A DNA stretch of 64,000 nucleotides. Origin: Datnioides undecimradiatus. Taxonomy: Eukaryota > Chordata > Actinopteri > Lobotiformes > Datnioididae. Both the position numbers and the translations under genes were made by a program. Shown here one piece after another: positions 1-12,599 of the stretch. The DNA lies in assembly GCA_008933995.1 (NCBI GenBank), contig WARS01000029.1, positions 14,145,107 to 14,209,106 of the forward strand, written 5' to 3'. Position 1 is the stretch's first letter. Every line of letters begins with the position of its first letter. The notes under the pieces were generated by a model. The model saw only the letters and a list, made by a program, of their open reading frames with translations. It did no database searches and was not told the DNA's origin.

Positions 1-293
1 TTCTGAGAAACTGTTTTTTCCTCTATTTACTGGGAGACAACAAGCCTGACCTGAATGAGACGAGCAGAGAGATAGAGCGATAGAGTGAGGCATGGTAAAC
101 ATTTGAAGCCGAGCACATAATGATAGACAACATGGAAGAACTGTGGGTGAAGGTTTGTGTGTGTGTGAATCCACCAGCCAGGAGGTGTTTGTGTGTGTCT
201 GTGTATAAACTGTTGTTGTGGATCTGAACTGACACATCCCTTTTAAGTCCTTGCAGGGGGTGGGGAGTGTAGGTTGTAGGGTTGTTGGGTTGT

Positions 294-295
294 TG

Positions 296-334
<39 letters not shown>

Positions 335-344
335 TGAGTGAGTG
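294..344. repeat. (TG)n(AG)n microsatellite
   Basis: A TG run passes directly into AG and then GAGT units, a compound microsatellite. Confidence 0.9.
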
Positions 345-472
345 AGTAGGGGCAGTAGGGAGACAAATTTGTCACCCATGTTTGCTGTATATTGTGGTGT
401 GATGTGTTATATATGATTTTGTGTTGTAACAGCTGCTCTGAAAAAGACAAATGCTTTTCTCTCATAAAACTA

Positions 473-475
473 TGT

Positions 476-506
<31 letters not shown>

Positions 507-507
507 G
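473..507. repeat. (TG)n followed by an 18-base G run
   Basis: TG repeats lead into an uninterrupted poly-G tract at 490-507, rare in vertebrate DNA and prone to quadruplex formation and to sequencing error. Confidence 0.85.
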
Positions 508-1925
508 CTGTCATCATGAACATCATGAACATGCTGCAATGGAATACAAATAGTAATTCACAAATAAAATCTGTACAAGTGCAGAGTCCTAATGCAAAAC
601 TCAGGGCATCTATTTTGAAACAAACAAAAAACCCTAACCTGTCTTACTCGGTAGTTCATCAAACATCTAGATGATCCCTTCAGCAAAAGGGATTTTTGTT
701 TTGTAAAACCAAGGACTCTAACATTTATGAGTGTCACCATTAAACAACAAACACAGCAGGATGTATCAAGATGTATTATGTTGCAAGAGTAGGTGTAGAA
801 GCATATTTTTAAGAGTAGGCGTCCCTTTTTGCCAAGCTGTGATGAATATTTGACATTGAATAAAACCTGTCAGTTACTTCCCTTTGCAGCAATCGCAACA
901 AATTGTTGCTGAAATGTTGCTATTCATCTGCCCCAAAGATACACCCAATGCCACAACAGTTAAGGCTCACATCACCATGAAAGCAATTTTGCCTGTGTTG
1001 TGTGGCGTATTAGAGACCACTTAGCCTTATGTAGGTGTAGGTGAAGTTCAGCTTACACTATTCAAATTCTAATGTAAAATAGTGTCTCACCCCTTCTTTT
1101 ACCGTCACCTCACCCCAAAGCTCCCACTCCTTCGTTGACAGTGATGAATGTCCTTGATAGAAGAATACATCGCCAAAGACTGAGTGGTGTCAATACTGAA
1201 ACATGGGATGACAAGCCCATACTCTCAGTCAAAGCATCTTTGTCTCCCCTGTTCTTTCTTTTTGCTGTATCTCTTTCATTCTCTTTGACTCTTGCTCTTT
1301 TTCCACTTTTCTTTCTCCTCTGTCTACACACTGCTGCTGTGGAGGGGAAAGGGGAAAAAAATGGGAGGCGCAGATGCTCCTCTGAATAAGAATTTAGGAG
1401 GAGCTCGGTATTGACTGTGCTGGATGAAAGAAGGGAGAAGAAAGACTGGAGGAATAAAGAAAAGGGTGAGCAGAATAGAAGAAAAGGGGTAAAAATAAAT
1501 TGTGAATAATGTATATTGCTGGCCTCCTAATGCTTTTGCTGTTTAATACCGGCCTAAATCCCTCAACTTCTCGTAAAAACTTCAACAATTTCGCAGTCGA
1601 GTAATCTTCCGATTTAATAACCTTAAGCTTCCCTAGCTCCATAAATCTGACGTTCTTACGCCTTCCCTCCCCAACCTCGCCCTCCCCTCCTCGTCTTCCC
1701 TCCTTCCCTCCCTCATTCCAAGCCTCTGTGCATTTTATCTCCATAATAGCACAAAGCGGCGCGAGCTGCCTCGGTGGGAGAGATAAGGGAAATTCCTGCC
1801 CGTATTTTAATAGCTTCGCTCAGCTATCTTTTCCTACCAACTCCTCAGGAGCTGCCAGCCAGCGCACTCACCTTGGACGCAGCACCCAGAGGAGAATCCT
1901 ACAGAAAGGCATGACTGCTGAACGC

Positions 1926-2065
1926 CTGGTGTGTGTGCATGTGTGTTGGGTGTGTTTGTGTGTGTGACAAAGAGAGTGTTGGCTTGTGGGTGTGTGTGTT
2001 TCGGAATGAATGCCTGTAACTATGTTTGTGTGTATGTGTGCATGTGAATCTGAATGCACACCTAC
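1926..2065. repeat. Degenerate GT-rich stretch
   Basis: Interrupted GT units with GTGTGTTTG and GTGCATGTG variants. It borders the LINE fragment. Confidence 0.7.
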
Positions 2066-2085
2066 ATGCAAGATACTGTATATAA

Positions 2086-3560
2086 GTGTGTTGTTTTAAA
2101 ATTTTAAATTCTCCATCATTTATAAGGAAGACAACAACCCCACTAAGGAGAATCCAGAAGGTTGAAACACAAGTAATATCACCTGATCAATCAGGATTTG
2201 TAGCAGGTAGAGAGACAGGCAGTACATCTGGCATGTCTTTTCCATTATGTCATTTGCAAAACAGAACTATTCAAATGTGCAAAAGGCTTTCGAGAGAGTG
2301 GAGATAAGATATGGTTTCACCCAAAATTCATAGACTAGGTGAAGTCAATATATCTATACAAAAGATCTGAAGTAAGTGTAAATTGATGTTGCTCTTACTT
2401 TTTCAGGTTAAAACAAGAAGTTAGTCAGTGGGACAAATCTGAGTCTCTTGCTGTTTGGTGTAAGTTCAGATTCACTCTGAAACCATCAGGAAAGAGGATC
2501 ACATAAAGGTTATAAAAGACAGTTGATGGATGGAACATAAGATTTCTGTGTTTGCTGATGATGTCATGCCGTATGTAAGTGATCCTGTGTCCTCAGTTTT
2601 TTGCACAATGCAAGTTTTAAATAATAGAGTAAAATGTGGTTTGAAAACCAATGGCTCAAAATCAGAGGCAATGATGTTTTCATGTAAGTGGCATCACAAC
2701 TAGATGAGTTAATGGGGATTTTTACCTTAGCACTAATTGGTATAAAGAATGTATTTGCCCAGACTGCTTTTTATTTTACAATAATTGCTGGAAATTAATT
2801 AACACTGTTATATAATATAATTGATAAACTGATCCATATAGCTACAAGTCTAGAGTTAGACTCAAGACTTAAATCATACAACTGGGCAGCACAACTGTGG
2901 ACTCTGACAGCATGGGCAACACATGGTAAGGAAACAGGTTTTGTGAGGGTAAAGCAGGGTAACGCTGGAAGGGCTACCATTCCAATGCTAAGCAAAGTGG
3001 AAGACATATAAGATAGATAATGAATGGACTGAATTCATGATGGCTTCAAGAACATAACTGGAAACTCTGCAGAAACAAAACAGAGATGTAAATTAGAAAC
3101 AAATCCTGAATTATTAAATGCTGAAATGTGATAAAGGAAATGTCTTGGTGGTCAAAGGCTAACAAGTAATCCTACTTGGAAGAATAACTAGAATAAATCT
3201 GAGACACAGTGAAACCTCAGAGCCAAGCTTTTTTGCGATCGATTCAAATGATAGCAATCTAAGGCAGACATTCAGCAGGAGATCAGTCAAATCATGGCAG
3301 TGGATTTACATCTAGAGCCACCATGCTTTATTTAGGAGAGAATCTAGAAGATATAGATAACAATAGATGGATAGTGGGATGATTACAGAGTTATGAAGAA
3401 AAGTAAAGCCCCCAGCTGTCCAACAACAGGAAGGTTAAAAAGTGTATATTTGATGAAAAGCGTAACAACAAAATTCATCCTACAGCTAACAAGACTGATT
3501 GAGAGTACACATTCTTAGTGATTTTGGTGGAGGGGAAGACTTAAATTGTGCTGTCAACTT
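2086..3560 (+). mobile_element. Degraded L1-clade LINE fragment (reverse transcriptase to C-terminal region)
   Basis: Pieces of an L1-type reverse transcriptase occur in the expected order on the plus strand but in shifting frames. ISPDQSGFVAGR (2176-2211) matches the conserved block before the palm. KAFERVE (2283-2303) carries the first catalytic-region motif, in another frame. An open stretch at 2530-2703 reads MEHKISVFADDVMPYVSDP, with the catalytic FADD box, followed by KTNGSKSEAM. Further on, YNWAAQLW (2877-2900) matches the C-terminal YYWAAQL motif of L1 ORF2. Stops and frameshifts separate the blocks, so the element is dead. The endonuclease domain is missing, as in a 5'-truncated copy. 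The 3' boundary is uncertain. Confidence 0.85.
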
Positions 3561-4402
3561 GTAATTTGAACCATGTATGTGAATGTGTTTGGGAAAAAAG
3601 TGCATATATAGTGATGGTAGAGTGACAAACTAATTAAGAGTTCTCCTGTTCTCTCTTCTTTAATCTCCAGAGTTTCCCCATGGGCATAGTATAAAGAAGT
3701 GTATAGTAAAACATAAGGGTAAGGTTAATTGGGTGCCCACTACATGTCTGAGATGCCTATACGATTAGAACCTAAGATACGGGTCAATGTAATGCTTACA
3801 TTTGTTATGTGTATCATGCTGGTATGTTCAATTTGTTCACATGTGATTACATATAGAAATGGAGGTTAAGTGAAAAAAAGATGCTGTAAGCCTCCTTGGG
3901 TGTAATCTGTAACCTTTTACTGCTGACACAGAGCTAATTAATGACATTTTCTACATTGTTTATTTCTTCATTAGTTCTGTTTTCCTCCCAGATTGAAATG
4001 AAAAATTCATCAACTCATCCACTGTGCAAAATCCAAGATTACATTCATTATCACTATTTATTCAATTAGTCTTAAAATATCCACAAATATAACAACTGGG
4101 TCGTTGGGATCATGCAGCAAAAACAATTGATGATATACCCTCACTGTCAATGGTAAATATTAAAAAGGGACAATTATTTTGGTCTGAGACCAAACTTGTA
4201 TCCAAGGGTTAAGCATCACATTCCTATACACTCTTTGTCAAGCTACATATGTGCATGGAACACATTGTCCTGCACTGACGCTGTGGATTAGCATTGAAGA
4301 AGGCCAGTATCCCTAATTATGTCCATACTGAGCAAATCTGCAGTCCACAGTTGAGTTCCTTTGTTCAGTGCTAATGGAGGAAGCAGCATGCACCTTAAGG
4401 TC
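3561..4402. other. Intergenic, nothing recognised
   Basis: AT-rich unique-looking sequence between the LINE relic and the putative DNA transposon. The first part may still be LINE 3' tail. Confidence 0.5.
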
Positions 4403-5372
4403 CCTCTACACTGTGCAAACTAATCTCAGATAATAGTTGACAATTGTGAGAGAAACATGGTGAAATCGTTTGCCCTTTAGTCTAAAAAGGTGGTCTTACA
4501 CAGTATGAAACACATCGACTGTCCACTGAGTTTTTGTGAGAGTCAAAAATTTAGGCCAGAGCTCTCACCGTGTGACTACGCCTACCTTCTTACACACCAA
4601 CCAATCAGAGTATGACATTTTATGAATACACCAGTGAACTAGCATAATGCCACTGTAGCATTATACCATTATATATTTTCCCTACCTTCACAATTTGTCT
4701 TCCTTTTTTCCTTCAAAACTAAGTTTTTGGCTTTTTGTTAATTTTAAATAGAACATTTAGAAAACCCTTCCCCTCATCCACAAATATGTATAATCAAAAA
4801 TGAGACGTGTTAAACCCAGTCATTGTTCTATTCTACCTCTTTTCCCTACCATTTTACTCAGAGTCAGACTGTTTTAAATATAAGAAAGGTGATCGCATCT
4901 AATAAAGGTCCTCAACTGAATCTTTTAGTCTACATCAGGTTTTCTGATGCCAAAATCCATTGACTAGAATTAGGTCTCTGAATATTCTTACATTTTAAAG
5001 CTATTACACATTTGACGGAAAAATACCTTTGTCTTTAACAGCAATGCTTTCCGTCAGTTCAAAACATCTAGAGCCTCTGAACACATACAATGAAACGGCA
5101 CACTAATCTTATATAATTGTCAGGACTATGAAAATAATTTACCGGTGTAATGTAAGTCCCACCCGTATGTTGTTAATATTTTTAATGCCAGTGATATGGC
5201 CAAAACTTCCTTGTTTTTTGCTTAATGTTCCCTTTTTTGTTGCAGAATTACATCATAACGCCATGGTCCACCGGACATTCACTGCACTATCTGACATGAC
5301 TCAAAATTCATATCGTGCAGTCTGACACAGATCGTGACCAAGACTATTAGAGCTATCTCGCACAGTGTGACA
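4403..5372. mobile_element. Probable non-autonomous DNA transposon with imperfect TIRs
   Basis: The left end CTACACTGTGCAAACTAATC and the reverse complement of the right end, TCACACTGTGCGAGATAGCT, share an ACACTGTGCRA core and further interspersed matches. The interior is AT-rich and lacks a transposase. An open frame at 5128-5325 shows no recognisable protein. Superfamily is not certain; the TIR is reminiscent of Harbinger or hAT types. Confidence 0.4.
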
Positions 5373-5439
5373 TTGAATGAGCTTGTAAGATTGTTGTTAT
5401 CACTCAGTCTATAGGCGCCTCAGCAAAGCAGAAAGTAAG

Positions 5440-5530
5440 GGCGTGAAGGTTTGGGGTGGTGGATGGCTGATAATGCACTCAGCTGATGTGCAGGGCAGAG
5501 TTTGCATCCCCTTTCAGACCTGCAGCCCTA
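5440..5530 (+). repeat. Possible tRNA-derived SINE fragment
   Basis: GGTGGATGGCTGATAATGCA resembles an A box and AGTTTGCATCCC a decayed B box (GTTCGAATCCC), spaced as in tRNA-derived SINEs. It does not fold as a functional tRNA. Sequence at 5830-5900 (GTCGCTAGTGCAGTGAC) also looks like a teleost repeat fragment. Confidence 0.3.
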
Positions 5531-7111
5531 ACAACTATCATTTCCAAACTTTAATCATAAGTGCTTTAACTATACTTAATTACAAACTTTCCCTAACATT
5601 ACTGATATCATAGTTTTCATGCTTGGATAGTGTAGAGAAAAGTAATCTTGCAAATGTTGGCAAGATACATTGAGACCGTTGTCACTGCCTATACTCCTTG
5701 GAAGCTTGAATCATAGGAAGACACACATGTTTCAGGTGACACACCCACAAGTGAGGTTGTTTGTATTTAACCGGTGATACAACACCACTTCTCGATCTAA
5801 GCTCCCTCTATACATGTGCCCCAAATAGCCAGTAGGAGTCGCTAGTGCAGTGACAAGAAAACGATCCCTCAGTGGCTTCACACTTTCAGTGCTAATTGTC
5901 TTTGATGGAACGCAGGGCCAAGCTGGAAGCACCAGGGAATGATAAAATTTAAGAGTCAAGGACAAAGACATCAGTGTTCCTTAATATTTTTTATTTTGGT
6001 CTTAGGGGCCGAGTCAGGATGAAGGTAAACAGTATTTTGTCCCAACAGAATCAGCTGGTAATGGCATTGTTAATCTTCAGGGAGCACTTACAGTAAAACC
6101 AGCACCTGTTTCGGAGTCCAGGAACTTAATTCAATTTAATGTCTTGCACTGAGAAATTAATGAAATCATCAGAGACAAAACTATGTGTTACATTTTAGGA
6201 GCTGATGTTATTATCCAGAGTGCATTACTGTAGGTGGGCAGGTAAATGACCGGCTGAAGGAGATTTAAGACAGTGGACAAACAGCTGACGCTGAGCTGCT
6301 GTGGGAATCACACCTGCAGCCACTGGAGTTCTTTGTGCCAGATGACTGATTCAGACTTTACATTATTAACCATAATTGATTGAATGCACAAAAGATAAGG
6401 GATTTTCACCCAAAGACTGGCTCACAAGATTCCAGTCTTAAAATACAAGATTGAAAGACAGAGCACGGCTGAATGTTTATAACTGTTTTAGCTACATGTA
6501 CTACAGGTAATATGGATTCTGTTTACCTATACTAATTAACACTTCAAAGGGAAACGATTTAAAATTTGCATTTCACTGTCAGGAAATCCTATTACATTGT
6601 TTTGATGTGTGCCTGCCAGAAATGAGCTCAACACACAAAAGCCCACATGTTCTAATGACTTTTAATCCATCTGAGTCAATAGCAACTGAGGTGTTTAGGA
6701 AAATTAGCATCTTCTGTCAGAAAAAAAAATCATGACACAACTATTCCTGACAACAACTGCTGGATCCTTAGGAAGTTAAAAAAAATAAATAAACAAGAAG
6801 CAGAAGAAGAAGAGGAACAGGCTCAATTCCATCACACCAGGAAGTGTGGGCTGGTGCGTTTTGATAGGCTGGTTGCCAGCGAGGCAGAGTGACAGAGTGT
6901 GGCGCTAACACACTGTGATGACACTGTAGGCCAGCCAGAGATGCTGTGGGATCCCTGACACACACGCACATGCACACTGACTGAGTGTGTGTATTCTTGC
7001 ATTTTTGCGTATTTAGTTGGTGTGTGTATACAAAAGGAGTGTGGCAGCAAAGTGTGTGTGCATGAATTTGTGTATGCATTTGTGTATGTGTTGTTTATAT
7101 AATTTTTGTTT

Positions 7112-7116
<5 letters not shown>
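5531..7116. other. Intergenic with possible conserved non-coding sequence
   Basis: No gene. 6110-6730 is repeat-free, AT-rich and contains TTAATT/AATTAAT clusters, ACCATAATTGATTGAATG and AAATTTGCATTTCAC (octamer-like), an enhancer-like texture. Conservation is untested. Confidence 0.35.

Positions 7117-7152
<36 letters not shown>
7117..7152. repeat. (TG)n microsatellite
   Basis: Uninterrupted TG units, first of three dinucleotide arrays within 400 bp. Confidence 0.95.
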
Positions 7153-7155
<3 letters not shown>

Positions 7156-7271
7156 ACCTCATTGGCCTTGTTCTACATGTATTTTTCTGTATGTAAGCAA
7201 GTCCATGTGTTGCTATTAATATTTTCATCCCATGGAATTTGTGTGTACTTATTCCAGTATAGCTCTACAGG

Positions 7272-7272
<1 letters not shown>

Positions 7273-7306
<34 letters not shown>
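7273..7306. repeat. (CA)n microsatellite
   Basis: Uninterrupted CA units, inverted relative to the TG array at 7117. Confidence 0.95.
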
Positions 7307-7307
<1 letters not shown>

Positions 7308-7466
7308 CTAATGCAGCTCAAACTTCATACTCAAATGCGGCACTTTTAGTTGTTTGCCCAGAACTGGTGAGAATTGGAGGGAGATCCAGAGAAACACAGA
7401 AGCTGGGGAAACAAACACAGATTTGGTGTCTGTTGGGAAGCCAGATTTTAAAGCTACCATAGTACA

Positions 7467-7469
<3 letters not shown>

Positions 7470-7517
<48 letters not shown>
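7470..7517. repeat. (CA)n microsatellite
   Basis: About 24 CA units, the longest dinucleotide array in the left part of the window. Confidence 0.95.
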
Positions 7518-7520
<3 letters not shown>

Positions 7521-8599
7521 CTACATGTTTACATCTTCACTTTGAGTGAAGGGATGAAGCAGTTCTGACAAGCCACTTTTTCCAGCATTGTGTAAAGACC
7601 GAACCACAATGTTTTCTCATGTTACAGGACGTTTGTGTGTGTGTAAGTAGACTTGCTGTGGGTGGGGAATGGGTTGAGGACTGAAGAATGAAAAAGAAAG
7701 AAGTAAAATGAAAAAATGGGGAGCTGGGGAGGGATTAAATGCTGACATTCTGCAGTTCTCAGCGCCCAAAAATACACCACCATCTCTCTCTTTCTGTCTT
7801 TCTCTCTCTCTGTGGTTTGGCAGTATGCTCTGGCAGTTTTGGGGTAGAGAGGATTTGCCTGTAAGTCACTCAGCTTTTATGTAATAGCCGTTTGCAGCGT
7901 TCCAGGGAGGCATCTGTGGAGATGTGACTGAATCGAGAAGCGAGCCGGGCTGCTCCGCCGACTGCAGCTGCTGGGGCTTGTGTCAGGAGGAAGGTCCCAG
8001 AGTAGTAGGAGAAATGGGAGAGAAGGAGGGTGGGGGTGGAGGAGGAAGGCGAAAGACTGTGAAAAGCCAAAATTTCAAAGAGGAAGACTGGCTGGGAGAT
8101 CATCCTGTGGCTTCGGGCCCAGTCTGTAGCCTTAATGTGTGCTAGATTGAGGTCTTCTAATCTTGCTTGCCTCCTGTCTAGTCAGCAGTGCAGCTCTAAG
8201 CCGATGTGGTAGGATATGAATAGGTGGATACATGCCTATCTCATTCTTTGTGCAACCCATTGTAGATGGGATGTAATCCATTCATCCATTTCAACAGACA
8301 GAGCAGAGCATCTTTCCACTGGAGGCTGGGTGGAGTAAAGACATAGCTGGTAGTGCACCTTTTTCACTTAATATACTGGACTTTCCCTGTTCACAAATCA
8401 TAAGATCAACTATTCATTTGTAAGAGAACAATTTAAAAACTATAGTTTATCCACAGTATATAGATACTTGTAGATATCTTGTATATAGCGACATACTGTA
8501 TGTACAAATATATACCTTGTCTATATAAGTAATAGATTAACATTTTTACACACCCAGAGGAAATTAATCAATTAATTATGCAGGCAGTGTTACTAGACA
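7518..8599. other. Intergenic, nothing recognised
   Basis: Contains a CT-rich patch (7783-7813) and a GC-richer, CpG-containing patch (7900-8060) that yields opposing spurious open frames. No gene or mobile element was identified. Confidence 0.5.
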
Positions 8600-8960
8600 G
8601 GTTTCTTATCCCTCTTCACCCTCAGACTTTCCTTCTTTCCTGTCTTTGTACCAACATGTCTAGAACTTCCAAGCCCTGTCATACTTCACCTCTCCACTAG
8701 TTGCCCTCACTGGTTTCCTTCCTCTGCTGTTACTTGTCACCTGTCTGCACACCTGATATCAATTGGCCACTAGGCCGCACTATATATAGCCAAACCCCCC
8801 CTTTGTTTGGGTGGCTTCAGTGGTGTAGAAGGCCATTTTCTCTTGGGTTTATTTGCGTCTTCTGACTCACGGTCCACTGATGATCTGTAAGCATGTTTTT
8901 TGATTGATAAACTGTCTTTAACCCTACAATTCTGTCTGTGTTTGGGTCCACACTGTGACT
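8600..8960 (+). mobile_element. Solo-LTR-like relic of an LTR retrotransposon
   Basis: The segment reads like an LTR promoter and end: a pyrimidine-rich block with CTGTCATACTTCACCT and CACCTGTCTGCACACCTG, a TATA box (TATATATAG, 8781-8789), ATTGATAAACTGTC near a polyadenylation-type signal, and a terminal CTGTGTTTGGGTCCACACTG typical of Gypsy-type LTRs in fish. No gag, pol or second LTR is visible nearby, so it would be a solo LTR. The left border is approximate. Confidence 0.5.
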
Positions 8961-10717
8961 CCTACCAGACTCCAGAATATTACAAATAAACATGAAAGAT
9001 GTGCACATATATCCCCAAAGAACAGCTGACATTTAACAGAATTCATTTGTTGTCTTGTAAGCTAAATAAATCAACCAGGCTAACTTTAGAGTACATGTGC
9101 CCATTTTGTTGTCACTTTAACACCTTAACTAAACATATTAAATAATGGTTTCCTTTATGGCACATGTAGCTGGAACCTTGTGGACGAATATGCAAAATAC
9201 ATTTCTAAATGAAGTAATAATTTCCCATGATACACCCCTCCCCCCCAGTTTATCTCCATCTACATGGTGATCTACAACTAAACCTGATTGCTCTTTCAAG
9301 TCAACAGTGGGTGAGTGCTTTATAATCAAGACTTTATCACTCTCAGAAAACTTATCAAAAAATCTGTTTTATCTGCACTCTTTTCAGTTTTTGTGCTTTT
9401 GAGATGCTGGTTGTTGCTAGTTGATTGTCACTTCCCATATTGTAAGCATAAGTGTTAGCATGGCACAGCAGAGTGTTTGTCAAGTGGATAGTGATGTAGC
9501 TAAAATGCTGAAGTCATGATCTTTTGACAAAATGGCTGTTTCTCTTCCTGTTTATCCTTCAATGCTTGATGCAAAACATTGGAGCAGAAATTTTCTCCCC
9601 AAACACTCAGAGGCCTCAGCTTCAAAGCTAACAGACTCACATTGTGCTGCTCAGCTGAAAGAAACTGTGCTTCATGTTTCTGCTGTGTTGTCGCAGCACT
9701 GATGTCTGATCGTCCAATTACAGAAAATGGCAAAGAGAGCTGTTTATCCAGAGCAAAGCCTGTGATTAAACAGCCACAGATAATAGTGCATGAATTGTGA
9801 GGTTTAACACTTTTTAGTTGTGTTTCCTGCTGATATTTGTGTCCATTGTGTCCATTCTGTCCAAAATTCAAATCTGCTCAGAGGTTTAGAAGATCACAGA
9901 CGCCTACATTTCCAATGAAGAGGAAAGCTTTTGTATAATCCATGTGTGGTCTTTGACATGACCAGTAGCATCAAACTGAGGAATGTAAAGACGCTGGTTT
10001 GAAAAGGAGATGGTATTCTCGCATTTTTCTTCTGACCCCAAAAATGAATGTAGTCGGGCTTGAACTCCCGAATCCCTCTGACTTGCTTAAACTTAACGTG
10101 AACTCAATCATGAGGGATTCTGTTTCCAGGCCGGCTAATTATTGGTTAATTACATCTTCAGACACAGGTCATAGTCAGAGGCTGAGCCAAATATTAACAT
10201 TAGCTCATGTTTTCTGTCAGAAACTGATCCCAACTCAGACTTTGGCTCCTTTGCAGAACTTCAAAAGAGTTTGAGTTGTACTATGTTGGAGTGGTATGAT
10301 GGAGGGCATACTTTTGTGATGAGTTTTTCCATGCATAAATATGTGTAAATTATGCTCCTTTTCATCCTCTTTTGCCTGAAAATGATAGAAAAGACAGTTT
10401 CTATATATCCTTCCATTCTCACACATATTGATAGCAGTTAGTTGTAGTTAAAGTTTTCCAAACCTCTCTTTTTTTTCTATGCTGTGAAAAATCCATTGAT
10501 GTACACTGAAGCTTTTGTTACTCTGAACACCTCCTGCATCTGCTCCACCTTAAAATGTACATGAACCAGTACATGAACTGGAAGGTTTTTATTGTGAAGA
10601 GACTGACAGGAAATGCTGCATTTGTGCCTGAGGATAACAACTAATGCAAAGTGTGATATCAGTAGATCCGTGTATGTTTTGTCTGCACTGTGTGGAAGGC
10701 TGGCAAATTTAATTCAA
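8961..10717. other. Intergenic, nothing recognised
   Basis: Overlapping opposite-strand open frames at 9500-9871 have no recognisable domains. There are no repeats beyond a short C run at 9238-9246. Confidence 0.5.
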
Positions 10718-10747
10718 CCTTAATGTAAATTCAAATTTACATTAAGG
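10718..10747. repeat. Perfect 14-bp hairpin with 2-nt loop
   Basis: CCTTAATGTAAATT, a 2-nt loop (CA) and the exact reverse complement AATTTACATTAAGG. The loop is too short for a microRNA precursor. Confidence 0.85.
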
Positions 10748-12599
10748 TGCATTAGTAGCATTGTTTACTTCCTTGGTTGACATTGTTTTTCTGAAAAGAA
10801 CCATAAGCCTATGTATTTTTCTGTGTTGCTGAGTAGTAGATTAATTAACTCACTAGCAGTGGCAGTGTGAGTTGTACAATAGAGCGCTTTAAAGAGACCG
10901 TTAATGTAATTAGATATTGTTTAATCCCAAGAGGACAACTTCTGTTGCTGTTTTTGTACTGAAAAGGGTCAAATAATTTTTACTGTTGTTTCTGTGTATG
11001 AACCTACAAGCAAACTTAGCTGTCTTTCTTACCAGATGTCTGCACGTTCAGGATTTTCTTTTTGTTGATCTTTCATTGTTTTCAGACATTTTGAGTCAAA
11101 CTACATGAGGATTTGCACATTCAGGACTCATTTTAATGGACTAAGCTGCTGTTGCAAGCTTACTTTTAGTTTAGTAGAAAACTTGTAAAGTACAAGCACT
11201 CATCACATGTTTATTAGCTCAGCAGCCACTTATTTGAGACAGTAATCACATTCTGAATGTTTCTATTTGTATTTTAGGGTTTTATATCACAATGAGCTGA
11301 CAATGGTTCTCTCAGTCATCAGTGAGGGAAGCTACACTGCTAACAGCTACAGACTTGTTTCAGCTCAGTTTGAGTTAGAGATCTCTTCATTCAGGAGGAC
11401 TTGGTTCATGCTTGAACTGGTATTGCAACTTGGTTGTTCTTTATAGATGCAGTAAGATTAAAATGCAATGCTAACCAATTAGATTGTTTCATTTAGATTT
11501 GGTGTATGAATACAACTGAACTCACAGGATACAGGACAAAAAACCCTGCATGCTCTGTTGGTATCAGAGGAAATGTCCAAAGTTTACAAAATAACATGAA
11601 GGACACAGTCCAGTCGTCATGACAGTCACGTTAGCGTAGCCTGTGACCTGTCAGTGTAAATAAGATGGATGGCCTGAGGAGAAACTGGGAAAGAATACAT
11701 ATGAAAGCTTATTGTGCACATATGGTCCATTAAGCACTTTCCTGCTTGTTTTTATGGCTGGTTTAATCTTTTTTAATCTGTCAGAAAATCAATTTGTTCA
11801 CGTCGTTGCCAGGTTGCTGAGCGGAGCACTCCATCACGCATCCATAGACCTTGCCTGCCTGAGCAAGGCATTGTGCTGGATGCTAGTCATCAGAAACTGC
11901 TATACAGAGATAAATGAATGCATTGATGGATAGATAGAGGGGGGAAAAGATAGAAAGGGACTGAGAAAGAATGAGCAAGTTTATGTGAAAGTGAGTGCAA
12001 AGATATATGGACAGCCAAACAGCAGACAGACAGACAGATTACCTTGATCTATAGAACCATGAGAATTTCCTAAATAGTAAAAAGAAATAACAATATGACA
12101 ATGTAAACAAATGTTTGCTCAGAAAATAATCAAGTAAATATAACAATAACACACAGGATAGGATGGTAAAGGAATAATTCAACAAATAAATCTGTATAAT
12201 TTTAAAGAACATTTTATACAGGGCAATAATTGTTTTATTATTATTATTATGAGTATAAGTATTATAGTAAGTATAGTATATCATTATGAATGACGTAATG
12301 TTGATTTAGTTTAGTTTATATCTAACTTTTCAATCAATCTAAGTCAAATTCCAAGTCAATTTAAAAAAAAATTTCTTTAGGTCTATTCTATCCCTCTTCT
12401 GCCTACCACATGCAGTGTACTATACAATGCCATGCCATATTATGCATTTAAAAGTAAAGTTCACCATCAAGTTATTTACAGAAATATACATGCAAAAATA
12501 AGACATATGAAGATGAACAATTTAACTGTATTTTTTTTAGCTCAGTCAAATGATCCATCTGTAAAAACGGAAGAATTAAAGCCCAGTGAGATAGACAGA
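10748..12599. other. Intergenic, nothing recognised
   Basis: AT-rich sequence with a short TTA array (12234-12250). No gene or mobile element recognised. Confidence 0.5.

Larger units (their letters stand above)
1..2085. other. Gene-poor sequence, left edge
   Basis: No gene recognised. Apart from the microsatellites it contains pyrimidine-rich tracts (1240-1330 and 1660-1710). A repeat-free, CpG-retaining stretch at 1500-1900 (for example AGCACAAAGCGGCGCGAGCT) could be a conserved non-coding element. Confidence 0.6.

Noticed and set aside
5440..5530. Functional tRNA gene
   Set aside because: B box is degenerate and no acceptor stem pairing is visible; at most a SINE head.
10718..10747. Perfect hairpins as microRNA precursors (also 45827-45862)
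   Set aside because: Loop is only 2 nt and stems are 14-17 bp, too short for Drosha and Dicer substrates.
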